From assembly GCA_020465985.1 (NCBI GenBank), contig JAANYP010000282.1, positions 284,086 through 348,085 of the forward strand: a stretch of 64,000 nucleotides of DNA, in the 5' to 3' direction. A model generated the notes under the pieces. The model had not been told where the DNA came from. It saw only the letters and a list, made by a program, of their open reading frames with translations, and searched no databases. Both the position numbers and the translations under genes were made by a program. Shown in pieces: positions 47,715 through 59,583 of the stretch (positions are counted from its first letter, which is position 1; the number at the start of each line of letters is the position of its first letter). This DNA comes from Centrapalus pauciflorus. Lineage: Eukaryota; Streptophyta; Magnoliopsida; Asterales; Asteraceae.

Positions 47715-48791
47715 TGTAGGTCCCGAAAGGTTTCCCAAGTATATAGTCTTGAGCTGTAGAGGGGGGGGGGGGTGAATATAACAATTTAAAAACTACACAC
47801 TCTTTTCTCAATGTTTGTATGTATTATCAACAAGAGTTAATTACAAACAAGCTTAAATGCAGAAAGGTTCAAGCTGAGATGACAGATACAACAGTATGTT
47901 AACTAATCTAAGATAGACTTAAACTAGTTACAATGAATACACTCACTAGGAATTATTCACTGTGTTTACAAGACTCAGAGAAACAGCTTGAATAAGAACA
48001 GCTTAGACACCAAGCACTGTTTTATTCAAGCAGACTTGCATGCATGAAAGACACACTTGAATGCACGTTCACTCTTGGCTTCAGCACTTAGCTTTTTTGG
48101 CTTACCCTTTCAATCCTTGGAAGTTTCCTTTTATACTCTCTCAGAGGATCTAAGAGAAGTTTCTTTATTGGACGAAAGGAAATATGAAAAGTCTTGTTGA
48201 AAAGACAATATAACTTTTCTGCACATTCTGAAAAGCAGACGTGCCTTCATGTTGCAGAACTTTTGTCTTTTCATTTTGTCTACTGTTGCATAAGCTTTAA
48301 CTAAATAAGGAATGTCAACTTTGCGTCTTTCTTCCTTTGTCAAGGCCTATTTTGATATAAGAAAAAGGCCTGTCACCCTTTTTCAAATATCCTTTTGTCT
48401 TCATGTGACAGAACAGCGTGGGCAGGCTGAGCAGTTCTGTTTTCCACTTTGTCTTCGTCTTTGTAAACTGATCTTTTAGCCAAAAACAATACATGAGGAC
48501 TTGGAAACATATTCCATAAAGTGTTTAGCCTGTTCACAAAGAACGGGTTCTGTTCACGAAGTACTAAACACTTGTAAACTGCCCAAGCTGCTCACCAGTG
48601 TAGAGCAGCGTAGACAGTTTATGTCCAGCCTGTTCAGCAGACTGAACAGCTTGGACAAACTGTCTTTGTTGCAACACATGCAACATATAGAACAGCTTTG
48701 GACTGATATTGCAAATCATTTTCAGGTTTCAATAAGGCATATTACAGGCCTTAAATTCAACATTTAAATGCATCAACAGGTTTGATTGAGA
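47715..48791 (-). mobile_element. solo LTR H (COP-1/COP-D family) with target duplication TATTG
   Basis: Reverse copy of the COP-1 LTR: 47715-48778 runs from TGTAGGTCCC to TGCATCAACA. Flanks are TATTG at 47710-47714 and 48792-48796. Between the LTR end and the right flank lie 13 further bases (ggtttgattgaga) that look like the sequence just inside the LTR in COP-1 and COP-D. It carries a run of 12 G at 47761-47772 and the TATA box at 48128-48135. Confidence 0.88.
48128..48135 (-). promoter_or_regulatory. LTR TATA box (solo LTR H)
   Basis: TATAAAAG on the minus strand at the position matching 11385-11392 of COP-1. It would fire toward the ATH-E left side. Confidence 0.65.
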
Positions 48792-48985
48792 TATTGGTTA
48801 AAACACGTTTGATTAATTTAGTCGCACAATTGATTATGTCTATGTGATCGTTGCATGAAAATATAGTGAGTAATACTTATGTCATGGTGATTCCGTGAAT
48901 GGTTATTCATCTCTTGATTGTTTATCTTCTTCGTTAGTTACTTCTTTCTTAATTCTAGTCACAAAGCAAGAGCAAACCAGGTGAT

Positions 48986-51900
48986 GTGTCCGACCCGTCT
49001 CCAATTCGTTATCCCGAAAACGAGAACGAACCCGAAGTTCATCCTCAATTATTTCAAATTCTTCCGATCTTTCGAGGGATATCAAGTGAGGAATCCTATG
49101 AACATCTAGCTGAGTTCACAGCTATTTGTAAAGCCAACCATATTCGTGGTATAACCCCCGACGGTTTAAAACTTCGATTATTTCCTTTTTCGTTAAAAGA
49201 GAAAGCGTTGAATTGGTTCGTATCCTTACGAACCAATAGCATGACAACATGGGATAATATGAAACGAGAATTCCTTGATGAATATTACCCCATTAGTAAG
49301 ACAACCGAGAAAAGAAAGGAAATCACCAGATTTAAACAAAAACCGGGCGAACAATTCTACGAAGCGTTCGATCGTATGAACGAATTACTAATAGCTTGTC
49401 CACAGCATGAAGTACCCAAATGGATGCTTATCAAAACATTCTTTGATGGTGTGAGTCAAGAAAGTCGTAATATGATTATAGCTGCCACAGGAGGCACATT
49501 TTTAGGTAAAGAAGACGATGAAGCTTGGGAGTTGCTTAATTAACTCGGCAAAGGTCTTAAACTCCAAGCTGGTTCTGAAAATAGTATAGTGTTCATTTTA
49601 TGGGCATAGATAGCCTGGAAACGTGAGGTTAAAAGTGAGATTTCAGAATTAGGAACGAAAATGGATCAGTTAATGAAAGGTTTTGCAAACCCTAGTGTAT
49701 CAATTAATTGTGCTACTTGCGGAGATCCATCACATCATTCTGAAGCATGTCCTCAAGTGCAATCCACTGAGGAATTTACTAATGTAGTTTACGGATTTAG
49801 AGCTCATCGAGAAAGGAATAATCCATTTTTGGAAACATACAATCCGGGATGGAGAAACCATTCCAACTTTCGATGGAAAAATGATCAGCCTACCGATCAT
49901 CAATCCAAACCAAGATATGAACCACCAAAGAGAGAATATCAATATGGTTCAAATTCAGCAGCTAAGGATGAGCGATTTTATAAGGCAAATCATCGTGATC
50001 AACCACAATTCCAAGTAGAAACAAATATGACTTCTGGGCAATTTGTAGAATTTGTTGAATTTATGAAACAGCAATCAGCTATCAGTACTAAGACCATGGA
50101 GATGTTAACTCGCCAGATGGGTCAGATAGCTGAGTCGCTTACTAGGCGTGAAAAGGGGAAGCTTCCAAGCAATATTGTTCCCAATCCTTCACACGCTCAT
50201 CATCATATCAAAGATAAGAAACATGAGAATAACGAAGTTAATGAAGTAGCTAAGATAACCAAATTAAGGAGTGGAAGAGAGGTAGACAATAAAATAGAGA
50301 TGCCTAAAGAGAAAGAGGCAGAAGAAGATACCGACACTGAAGTCGTGTATGAGGAGAAAGAGGATCCAAAGAAGAAGGAGATTCCTAAGAGGTTTCTTTT
50401 AAAGAGCCAATAAAAGCAAATATACCAACGCCCAAAGTTAAGGAGGCGGATAAGAGTCAAGACACTTCAATTCCTCCTCCTTATCCTGCTGCTTTAGAAA
50501 ATCCAGAATCTTCTCCATACGGCAAAAGAGACCCACAACCAGAGGATCTTTGGACTTATTCAATCAAGTAAAGATCAATATTCCTCTGATAAAGGCTATT
50601 CAACAGGTTCCATCTTATGCCAAATTTTTGAAAGATCTCTGTACTCAAAAAAGAAAGTATAAGGTCTCGCTCCCAAAGCAGATCAATCTAACTGAACAAT
50701 TGAGTGCAGTAGTTTCTAGTTCTCTACCTCCTAAGCTGAAAGATCATGGATCACCATTGATCCCAGTAACAATAGGCAATGTGCAGATTAAGAAGGCACT
50801 ATTTGATCTTGGAGCTAGTGTTAATATTTTACCTGGAAACTTGTTTGATAAACATGATCTAGGTCAGTTACAAACAACTGATATTATCTTAGAACTGGCA
50901 GATCGATCAACCGAGTGCCCAAGAGGTATTTTATCAGATGTCATAGTAAAAGTTGAAGATTTTTACTATCCAGTTGATTTCCTAGTATTGGACACCGAAA
51001 GTTCAATGGGAAATAATCAACCGGCTATTATACTAGGCAGACCTTTCTTAGCCACGATTAATGCACAAATTAATTGTAGGACAGGAGCAGTGGATATTGC
51101 CTTTGGTAATAGGAAATTAAGACTGGATGTGTTTAATTCTTCAAGTGTCTCTGCTATTGATTCAGAATGTTATCTTATAGACATGGTGGACGAACTTGCG
51201 CAGCACCATAGTTCGTTAATCAACACCAAAGATGCTACTGAGTTATTCTTTGCTGAGAATGAGCTAGCCAAGTTAAATCATACTGAGTGTGATAAGATTG
51301 AAATAGTCATGGAATCCACACTAGAGTCGAAACAACCATCGTGGACCCATAGGACTGAAAAATTATCTACTCATTTACCTAAGTCAGCCAAACCTTCAAT
51401 AGAGCAACCACCTGTTCTAGAATTGAAGGAGCTGCCATCTCATTTGAAATATGCTTTTTTTAGGTCAGAATGACACGTTGCCTGTCATAATTTCATCAAA
51501 TCTGACTAAAGAGCAAGAAAAAGCTCCACTCCAAGTATTAGTCAAATATAAAGAAGCAGTAAGGTGGACGATAGTTGATTTAAAAGGAATCAGTCTCACT
51601 TTGTGTATGCACCGAGTCATTACTGATCCAGAAGCTAAACCAGCTCGGGATGCACAAAGGAGGTTGAATCCTAATTTGAGAGAGGTAGTTAAGAAGGAAG
51701 TATAAAAATGGTTGGACGTTGGATTTATATATCTTATATATGATAGTAAGTGGGTAAGTTCAACCTAAACTATGCCCAAGAAATCAAGAATTACAGTCAT
51801 TAATACTAAAGAAGAAGAGAAGATAGTCGCCCTGTAACTGGGTGGAGAGTTTGTATATATTATAGAAAACTTAATGTTGCTACTTCAAAAGATCATTTTC

Positions 51901-54326
51901 TGCTACCGTTTATAGATCATATAGTGGAAAAATTAGCAGGAAAGAAGTTTTACTATTTCCTTGATGGATATTCTGGTTACAATCAAATCCCAATCCATCC
52001 ATAGGATCAAGAGAAAACTACATTTACTTGTCCCTATGGCACTTTTGCCTACCGAAGGATGCCATTTGGACTATGTAATGGACCCGCCACATTTCAGCGA
52101 TGTATGATGGCTATCTTTTCATATATGGTGGGTGGTTCTCTTGAAATATTTATGGATGATTTCTCCATATTCGATAAAACATTTGAAGATTGTCTGGGAC
52201 ATTTAGAAAAGGTCCTAAAGAGATGCACTGAAACCAACTTAGTGTTAAGTTAGGAGAAAATCCATTTTATGGTAAAGGAAGGAGTAGTCCTAGGTCACAT
52301 TGTGTTCGAGAGAGGATTAGAGGTAGATAAAGAAAAAGTTCAATTAATTTCCTCACTTCCACCACCTACCAACGTTAAAGGAATAAGATCATTCTTAGGC
52401 CACGCTGGTTTTTATCCACGATTCATTCAAGATTTCAGTGATATCTCAATGCCGTTATGCAATCTTCTTTCAAAAGATATCGAGTTTAATTTTGATGATG
52501 CTTGTATGAAAGCATTTGAGAAGCTTAAATCAAAATTAACCGAAGCGCCAATTCTAGACTCTTCGGATTGGTCTCAACCGTTTGAGATCATGTGCGATGC
52601 AAGTGATTATGCAGTTAGTGATGTTTTAGGACAAAGATTTCAGAAAAATCCAGTGGTGATTTACTACGCAAGTAAAACCTTTAATGAGGCACAAATCAAT
52701 TACACCGCGACGGAAAAAGAGCTATTAGTTGTAGTGTTTGCCCTAGATAAATTCAGATCTTATATTTGGGGGCAAAGTAATTGTGTACTCTGACCACAGT
52801 GCTTTAAGACATTTATCGGCAAAGAAGGATGCCAAGCCTAGATTGATAAGGTGGATTGTTCTATTGCAAGAGTTTGACTTAGAAATTAAAGATAAAAAAG
52901 GCACAGAAATTGTTGTTGCCGATCATTTATCAAGGCTTCAATTAATCCCAACAAACTCAACTGATCAAATCAGGGACTCCTTCCCTGATGAACAATTATT
53001 ATCTGTATCTAAAATTCCCTGGTCTGTGAATCTAGTTAACTATTTCGTAACAGGAAGATTGTCAGAGCACTGGAACTCGCAACAGAGAAAATATTTCTAT
53101 GCTCAAGCAAGGCAATACATTTGGGATGAGTCTGATCTATTTAAAATAGGAGCAGGTCAAAGTATAAGACGACGTGTCCCTAACTCGAATCACGATTATA
53201 TTCTTAAACACTGCCATGCATATGCATGCAGTGGCCATTTCAGCGCAAAGAAAACTGGCCACCGGATATTGCAGTGTAGGTTTTTCTAGCCCACAACATT
53301 TAAGGATGCCTACGAGTTTGTTAAAGGGTGCACAAGATGCCAGCAAACTGGTGGCATCGCGAATAGAGATGAAATGCCTATGACCCCGATATTAATTGTC
53401 AAAATATTTGATGTATGGGGCATTTGTTTTTATGGGACCATTCCCTAAATCATTTGGATATGAATATATCCTAGTGGCAGTAGATTATGTTTCCAAATGG
53501 GTGGAAGCAGAAGCTACACGCACTAATGATAATCGGGTTGTGTTTAAATTTGTTAAAAGAAATATTTTAGCACGACACGGTATTCCAATTTCCAAGGGCT
53601 ATCATCAGTGATGTAGGGTCACATTTTAATAATCATCATTTTTCAAAACTCCTTAAACAGTATGGAGTTAACCATAGAATAGCAACGCCTAATCGTCCGC
53701 AAACAAGCGGACAAGTCGAGATCTCTAGTAGAGAGATCAAGAGAATCCTTGAAAAAACTGTCAGACCTGATCGTAAAGATTGGTCTCAAATATTAAAGGA
53801 TGCTCTATGGGCATACAGAACCGCATTTAAAACACCAATCGGTATATCCCCATATAGACATGTGTATGGTAAGTTTTGCCATCTCCCAGTGGAATTAGAA
53901 CACCAACCTCTATGGGCAATCAAAAACACTAATTTTAATTTACATGAAGCCGGTGTTGATAGGAAATTCAAATTAAATGAAATGGAAGAAATCCGTAGAG
54001 AAGCCTACAAAAGCGCTAGAATTTATAAAGAGAAAACCAAGGTTTTCCAAGATAAAATGATTAAAAATAAAATATTTACCAAAGGAAATAAAGTTTGGTT
54101 ATTTAACGCAAGACTTAGATAATTTCCCGGTAAATTAAAAAGTAAATGGACGGGTCCATATATTGTAAGGAATAACTACCCACACGGTGCGGTAGAAATA
54201 CAGGTTCTAAAAGGTGGTGAACCATTTAAAGAAAATGGACATAGACTTCAATTATATGTTCAATGGGCCACCAATAATGTGTTAGTATCTGAACTCATCA
54301 GACTACAAGATCCTAAGGTTAATTAA
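48986..54326 (+). pseudogene. ATH-E gag-pol, degenerate
   Basis: Gag 48986-49543 (RGISSEESYEHLAEFTAICK, LKLRLFPFSLKEKALNWF) then a stop. A zinc-knuckle-like CATCGDPSHHSEAC lies at about 49710, then a Lys/Glu-rich tail to 50413. Protease FDLGASVNILP is near 50800. RT begins near 51600, with MPFGLCNGPATFQRCM (52059) and catalytic FMDDFS; RNase H has MCDASDYAVSDVLGQ and TEKELLVVVFALDKFRSYIWG. A shift near 52785 is followed by YSDHSALRHLSAKKDAKPR. The integrase has an H-H-C-C finger (53200-53350) and D and E positions spread over several frames, ending near 54326. Stops and shifts near 49543, 50413, 51473, 51705, 52005, 52253, 53289, 53611 and 54122 disable it. Confidence 0.85.
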
Positions 54327-55282
54327 TTAGTTTAGTAGCAGTACGTCTGGCTGAAGACGTTAAACTTATCGCTTTCTGGGAGGCAGCCTAGAGTATTTTG
54401 ATTATCTGAATCTAATTATTTTTAATTGTGTTTATTTGCTTAATTGTGTGTACCCAGTTAAGTTGGGGAGGACTCATCCTCCTGAACTCGGTTGCGTTTA
54501 GAATTTAGGATTTAAATTAAATAATAAGACCCCGCATCAGAAAATAGAAATTTTTAAGCACGTCGCAGAATTATTTTAACTTGATAATAAGAGCGTAAGT
54601 TGAGGAGAATACCCGTAAAAATTAAAAAATTAAAGAATTAGGGTTTCAAGACCAGTGCACGGCCCGGGCGCAGGCCCGCGCTTGCCCTGCGGCCCGACGC
54701 GCTCAAAATTTTATAAAAATGGAAATGATCTTCCTCATAATTCCAGAACCCTAATTCCAGTTCCAGAAAACGGAGATTTCGATTTTCTAAGCCTAAAATC
54801 ATCAAAAAAATTTCGTCTTTTCTACGTCAATTCTTCGATCCGATGCTTGTTTATCTCAGAGGTTAGCAAGATATACGCCTTATAACACTCATAACTTCAT
54901 TCCATAGTCGTTTTGTATAGATTTATCATGCATGCATGGGTTGAGGTTTCTTGGGAGTTACATGGTTTTATATAAAAAGGGTTATTAATAATTTTCAAAT
55001 ATTCATTTAATTAATATAAAATTATTTTTGCAAAACTTTTGTAAAAATTATCCATTTTTCCATATTTATTATAATTTATAAACTTTTTGTCGTAAAAGGT
55101 TACATTTTTATTGATTATTTATTATTAAAGTTTATGCATTTGATAGGGTTAGATTGGGCTCACATTGTTGGTGAGACTTAGGATTAGTTTAATTATTGTC
55201 GAAAAAGGGTGTTTAAAATTATCATGCATCATTTACGTAAAAACCCAACATTTTTAATCCTTTGTCTTTGCGCTATTTTTAG
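54327..55282 (+). other. ATH-E spacer between pol and env-position ORF
   Basis: Non-coding. It contains a purine tract AAGTTGGGGAGGACT near 54462, a GC-rich GGGCGCAGGCCCGCGC palindrome near 54666, and long AT-rich tracts after 54960. The sequence TTTGTCTTTGCGCTATTTTTAG just before ATG 55283 resembles a splice acceptor. Confidence 0.55.
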
Positions 55283-56563
55283 ATGTCAACCCAGTTCCAT
55301 GCAAACGGTAACCGTCCTGGAATTTCCCAAAAACCTAAGATGAGAACCCACGACCCTAGGGATGTTCGTTTCGAAAAACCACTCAATGTGGAGTTCCCTG
55401 AAATTCCACCAAACACTAACAATGGTAAACCCCCTAGGTTTCACATAGAGCATACCCTAAAAGAGTCTGATTTTGATAACTTTGAAATATTAGAGTGTTT
55501 TGAGAGGCTAGGATGGGCTAAATCCATACAATGGGAGCCTCCGTATATTCATACTAATTTAATCCAACAATGGTTCGCCACAATGCGTAGGATTGAGAGG
55601 TCTGAGGAACATGATTTTGAACTAGTGGGAAGGGTAGGAAACAAAGAGGTGTTAATCTCTAGAGAAAAATTATATGAAGAATTCTTAATATTGACACAGA
55701 AACACCTCGTCATATGGAGTTCTGGACATTGTCTAATACCCAGGGGGATAGAATCTGTACATTTAACAAATGGACTAATCAATGGGATCAAATGATAGCA
55801 ACCGTTTTAGGTATTTCAATTAGAACTGCCCGGACCTATACTGTCTTCAATAGAGGTGATTTAGGCCCGTTAGCCAAAGTTATGTGGAAGTTTGTTATCT
55901 TTAACATACTTCTGCGTCATCAAGACACCACATATGTGAAACCACAAGAAATTCTGGTAGTGAACACATTAATGACTGGACACCCGACAATCTCTTTAGG
56001 ATACATTATTGTGCAAAATTTATGGGAATGTCATGTCTTAGGCCAAGGGATAAGTTACCCTCATTGTAGGATGTTAACCAAATTATTCGTGATAGAAAAA
56101 GCTGTGTCTGAGGATTTGCCCATACAGATCCTTAACCCGAATACCGCATGGTTTACAAGGTTTACGATGGTAGGGTTAGTTTTCGAACGTACTTGAGAGA
56201 GGTTTCCAAATTCGTTGTCCAAAGTCTGCTAAAGTGACCCAAATCCCTTTCAAAGCCCCAGAACCTGTACCTGAAAGACAGAATAATAAAGGAAAAGCCA
56301 GAATGGAAGTTGATGAAGATGATCTGAGGCCATATAAGAGGGTCGAGACCGTTGATCTCGTTTGCGATCAAGTGAACAAGTTGAAAGAGACAGTTGGAGA
56401 TTTAGTAAACGCGAGCAGCATCTTGATTTAGGAGATCCAAATGCTTCAGGAAAATCAAAAGAAGAATGATCAACTGTTTAACACGCACTCAGACTGGCTC
56501 ACCAATCTTCATATCACTGTCGGAGAGTTGGAAGAGATTGTCGCACCTCAGGTCGAATGTTGA
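55283..56563 (+). pseudogene. ATH-E env-position ORF, frameshifted
   Basis: Starts ATG 55283 (STQFHANGNRPGISQKPKMR). A conserved-looking block follows (NFEILECFERLGWAKSIQWEP), then a shift in 55700-55790 to the frame beginning MEFWTLSNTQGDRICTFNKW, which runs to 56196. A further shift leads to a basic, coiled-coil C-terminus (CDQVNKLKETVGDLVNASSI and NDQLFNTHSDWLTNLHITVG) ending at TGA 56561-56563. Athila elements carry an env-like ORF in this place. I see no signal peptide or membrane span, so an envelope function is not supported here. The coiled coil suggests a self-associating protein. Confidence 0.7.
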
Positions 56564-57547
56564 TATTTTAATTATTTGAATATTAATTTTAATTACGCGT
56601 GCTAAAACATTAAGTATGTTTTGAATTATATCTGATGTGGTGATTTATTTTGTTTGGTTTGATTACTTATGTTTATCTGGATTGTAATAGTATTTTATTG
56701 TTATTTTTAAAGTGTGATGTTTATTTAAGTTGAATTATAAAAGTTGAATTTTGTTTGTTTAATTATTTGTTTGTTTAATTTTAATTATTATGGATAAGGA
56801 ATATGTACCGATCTATCTTTCTATGTTCTTAACCGATAAATTAATATTGATGTGACGAGGACGTCACAAAAGTCTAAGTTGGGGAGGGTAGGTTATAACG
56901 AAAAAATTAATTAATTAATTTAGCCTTCACAAAAATTTTTAGACTACATTTTATATGAAAAATTAGAAAGATTTACAGCCCCGCGTACCAAAACAGTAAA
57001 AAATGAAATTTTAGCAGAGTTGGGCGCCGGGGGGGGGGGGGGGGGGTCGCAGGCCTGCGCCCCATCTTAAAATCCAGATTTGAGCCCCATTTCACCATTT
57101 TCACAACCCTTAAAAATAGGTTACGTTTGGGTGTGCGACTCTCCCAAAAACATCATTTTTGTGCTCAAAATTTGTAAATTTAAGCATCAAAACACCTACA
57201 TTTTCATAAATATCAAAGATCTTGGTTTGCAATTACCTCTTTTTGGGTAATTTCATCCATTTTGGAGATTTTTGGGTAGAAAGAGTGGTGATGAAAAAAG
57301 CTAGATTTGTACCAAGTTAAGCTTCCATCACCAAGGTTAGTGTTTTTATTGAGTTATTGCAACTTATTTCATACTTTTTGAGCAAAAATGAAAGCTTGAG
57401 TTTCACGGTCATCCATGGTAATTTTGACTTTTTAGAGTCAAAGTATGTGAAATTACATGAATTTGATGATAACATTGATGTGTGTTTTATGAGATATGTG
57501 TTTATGTGTTAAGTTTATTAATTTGCCATGTTTAATTTCTAGAGATT
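56564..57547 (+). other. ATH-E 3' non-coding / LTR-like region
   Basis: Holds the purine tract AAGTTGGGGAGGG (about 56877), a run of 18 G at 57029-57046 followed by TCGCAGGCCTGCGCC, and AT-rich DNA to the duplicated scrap at 57548. It does not match the left LTR well, so it may be a diverged LTR or another element. Confidence 0.45.
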
Positions 57548-58136
57548 AATTTTGATGATGCTTGTATGAAAGCATATCGAGTTTAATTTTGATGATGCTT
57601 GTATGAAAGCATTTGAGAAGCTTAAATCAAAATTAACCGAAGCGCCAATTCTAGAATCTTCGGATTGGTCTCAACCGTTTGAGATCATGTGCGATGCAAG
57701 TGATTATGCAGTTAGTGATGTTTTAGGACAAAGATTTCTAAAAAAAGCCAGTGGTGATTTACTACGCAAGTAAAACCTTTAATGAGGCACAAATCAATTA
57801 CACCACGACGGAAAAAGAGCTATTAGTTGTAGTGTTTGCCCTAGATAAATTCAGATCTTATATTTAGGGGCAAAGTAATTGTGTACTCTGACCACAGTGC
57901 TTTAAGACATTTATCGGCAAAGAAGGATGCCAAGCCTAGATTGATAAGGTGGATCGTTCTATTGCAAGAGTTTGACTTAGAAATTAAAGATAAAAAAGGC
58001 ACAGAAATTGTTGTTGCCGATCATTTATCAAGGCTTCAATTAATCCCAACAAACTCAACTAATCAAATCAGGGACTCCTTCCCTGATGAACAATTATTAT
58101 CTGTATCTAAAATTCCCTGGTCTGTGAATCTAGTTA
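57548..58136 (+). pseudogene. duplicated scrap of ATH-E RNase H
   Basis: Near-identical copy of about 52478-53038. It starts with a 28-base unit (aattttgatgatgcttgtat and on) present twice, at 57548-57575 and 57585-57612, with the RNase H order resumed after the second. It includes the CDASDYAVSDVLGQ motif. A TAG replaces a Trp codon near 57867, and an extra base in an A-run near 57740 shifts the frame. It is cut at TAGTTA by the COP-D LTR. Confidence 0.92.
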
Positions 58137-59205
58137 TGTAGGTCCCGAGAGGTTCCCAAAGTATATAGCTTTAAGCTGTAGAGCGGGGGGGGGGGGGGGG
58201 AAAACAGCTATTTAAAAACTACACACTATTTTCTCAATGTTTGTATGTATTATCCAACAATTGTTAGATTTACAAAACAAGCTTGAATGCGGAATAGTTC
58301 AAGCTGAGATGACAGATACAACAGTATGTTCACTAGTCTAAGACAAACTCAAACTAGTATACAATGAATACACTCACTAAGAAGCACTCACTGTGTTTAC
58401 AAGACTTAAGGGAACAGCTTATGTAAAATAGCTTAGACACACAGATACTGATTTACACAGAAGGCTTGCATGCATGAAAATCACACTTGCACGTTCACTC
58501 TTGGTTTCAGCACTTAGCTTTCTTCACTCTTCTTTCTGTCCTTAGAAGCTTCCTTTTATACGCACTCAGAGGATCTAAGAGAAACATCTTCATTGGACGA
58601 AATGAAAAAGGAGAAGTCTTGTTGAAAAGACAACATAACCTTTTCTGCACTTTTCTGAAATGCAGACTTGTCTTCACATGTGCAGAACTTTTGTCTTTTC
58701 ACTTTGTCTACTGTTGCATTGCCTTTAACCAATTTAGGAATGTCAACTTTGCGTCTTTCTTCCTTGTAAAGGCCTATTTTGATATAAGAAAAAGGTCTGT
58801 CACCCTTTTTCAAATAACCTTTTGTCTTCATGTTACAGAACAGCTTGGGCAGGCTGAGCAGTTCTGTTTTCCACTTTGTCTTCGACTTTGTAAACTGATC
58901 TTGTAGTCAAAAACAATACATGATGACTTGGAAACATATTCCATAAAGTGTTTAGCCTGTTCACAAAGAACAGGTTCTGTTCACAAAGAACAGAACACTT
59001 TAAAATTGCCCAAGCTGCTCACCAGTGTAGAGCAGCGTAGACAGATTATGTCCAGCCTGTACAGCAGACAGAGCAGCTTGGACAAACTTTCTTAGTTGCA
59101 ACACATGCAACATATAGAACAGCTTTAGACTGATATTGCGAATCATTTTCAGGTTTCAATAAGGCATATAACAGGCCTTAAATTCAACCTTCAAATGCAT
59201 CAACA
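58137..59205 (-). repeat. COP-D 3' LTR (1069 bp)
   Basis: Plus strand TGTAGGTCCC to TGCATCAACA. It matches 10744-11784 in reverse and 47715-48778 directly. It contains a run of 16 G (58185-58200), TATA box at 58553-58560, and two CTGTTCTTTGTGAACAG-type hairpin units near 58960-59000. Confidence 0.92.
58553..58560 (-). promoter_or_regulatory. LTR TATA box (COP-D)
   Basis: TATAAAAG on the minus strand, conserved with 11385-11392 and 48128-48135. Confidence 0.65.
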
Positions 59206-59583
59206 GGTTTGATTATAAATCTCCCCCTCAGATGTAGAACAGGTTTGACTGGGGCCTTTTTGTGCCTAACAAGATCGTTGGAAGATATTTTTGCAACTGG
59301 TAGTTGCAATTGAACGAAACTGGGACCTTTAAAGGTTTTGACATTTCGAAAATATCTAGTCCCGCGCACACACTTATAAGGAATTACAGAATTACCCTGC
59401 ATACTTTGACAGATCAAGTGAAAACAACTAACAGTTCGAGTAAAATGAACTAGCAGCTTGAGAAAAGACTCAAGCTATTAGTTGAAACTTAAGCATATTC
59501 TTATGAAACAGTGTCTCCCCCTTAATCAAGCACATGAAATAAGTATGTTTCTCATAAAATAAGAGAGAATGATGAAAAACAAA
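59206..59583 (-). other. COP-D 3' untranslated region with two polypurine tracts
   Basis: Minus strand GAGGGGGAGATTTATAATC just before the LTR is the main tract (59211-59229). A second TTAAGGGGGAGAC lies at 59513-59526, just after pol. Between them no ORF is supported; this replaces the 5-kb accessory region of COP-1. Confidence 0.7.

Larger units (their letters stand above)
46956..48985 (+). repeat. ATH-E LTR / leader region, approximate
   Basis: Starts TGATAAGTCTATAATT. Near 47100-47245 it is strongly GC-rich with GGGCGCAGGCCTGC-type palindromes. A TATAATTA box near 47298 follows, then a CGGCTAATCCCATTAGCCG inverted repeat near 47457. Solo LTR H interrupts it at 47715-48791. No clear primer site is seen before gag. 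No gene here. Confidence 0.5.
46956..57547 (+). mobile_element. ATH-E: Athila-type Ty3/gypsy element, decayed, borders approximate
   Basis: LTR or leader from about 46956, gag (48986), protease, RT-RNase H, integrase to about 54326, an env-position ORF (55283-56563) and a purine tract AAGTTGGGGAGGG near 56878. The gag style, the protease motif FDLGASVNILP, the RT motif FMDDFS and an ORF after pol mark the Athila group. I could not match the 5' and 3' LTRs to each other, so the outer limits are estimates. A copia solo LTR (47715-48791) is nested inside. Confidence 0.78.

Noticed and set aside
54655..54885. 76-codon frame over the GC-rich part of ATH-E
   Set aside because: Short, in a non-coding spacer, with composition driven by the GC palindrome.
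58487..58906. 139-codon plus-strand frame in the COP-D LTR
   Set aside because: Counterpart frames are broken in the other two LTR copies and it overlaps the conserved promoter.
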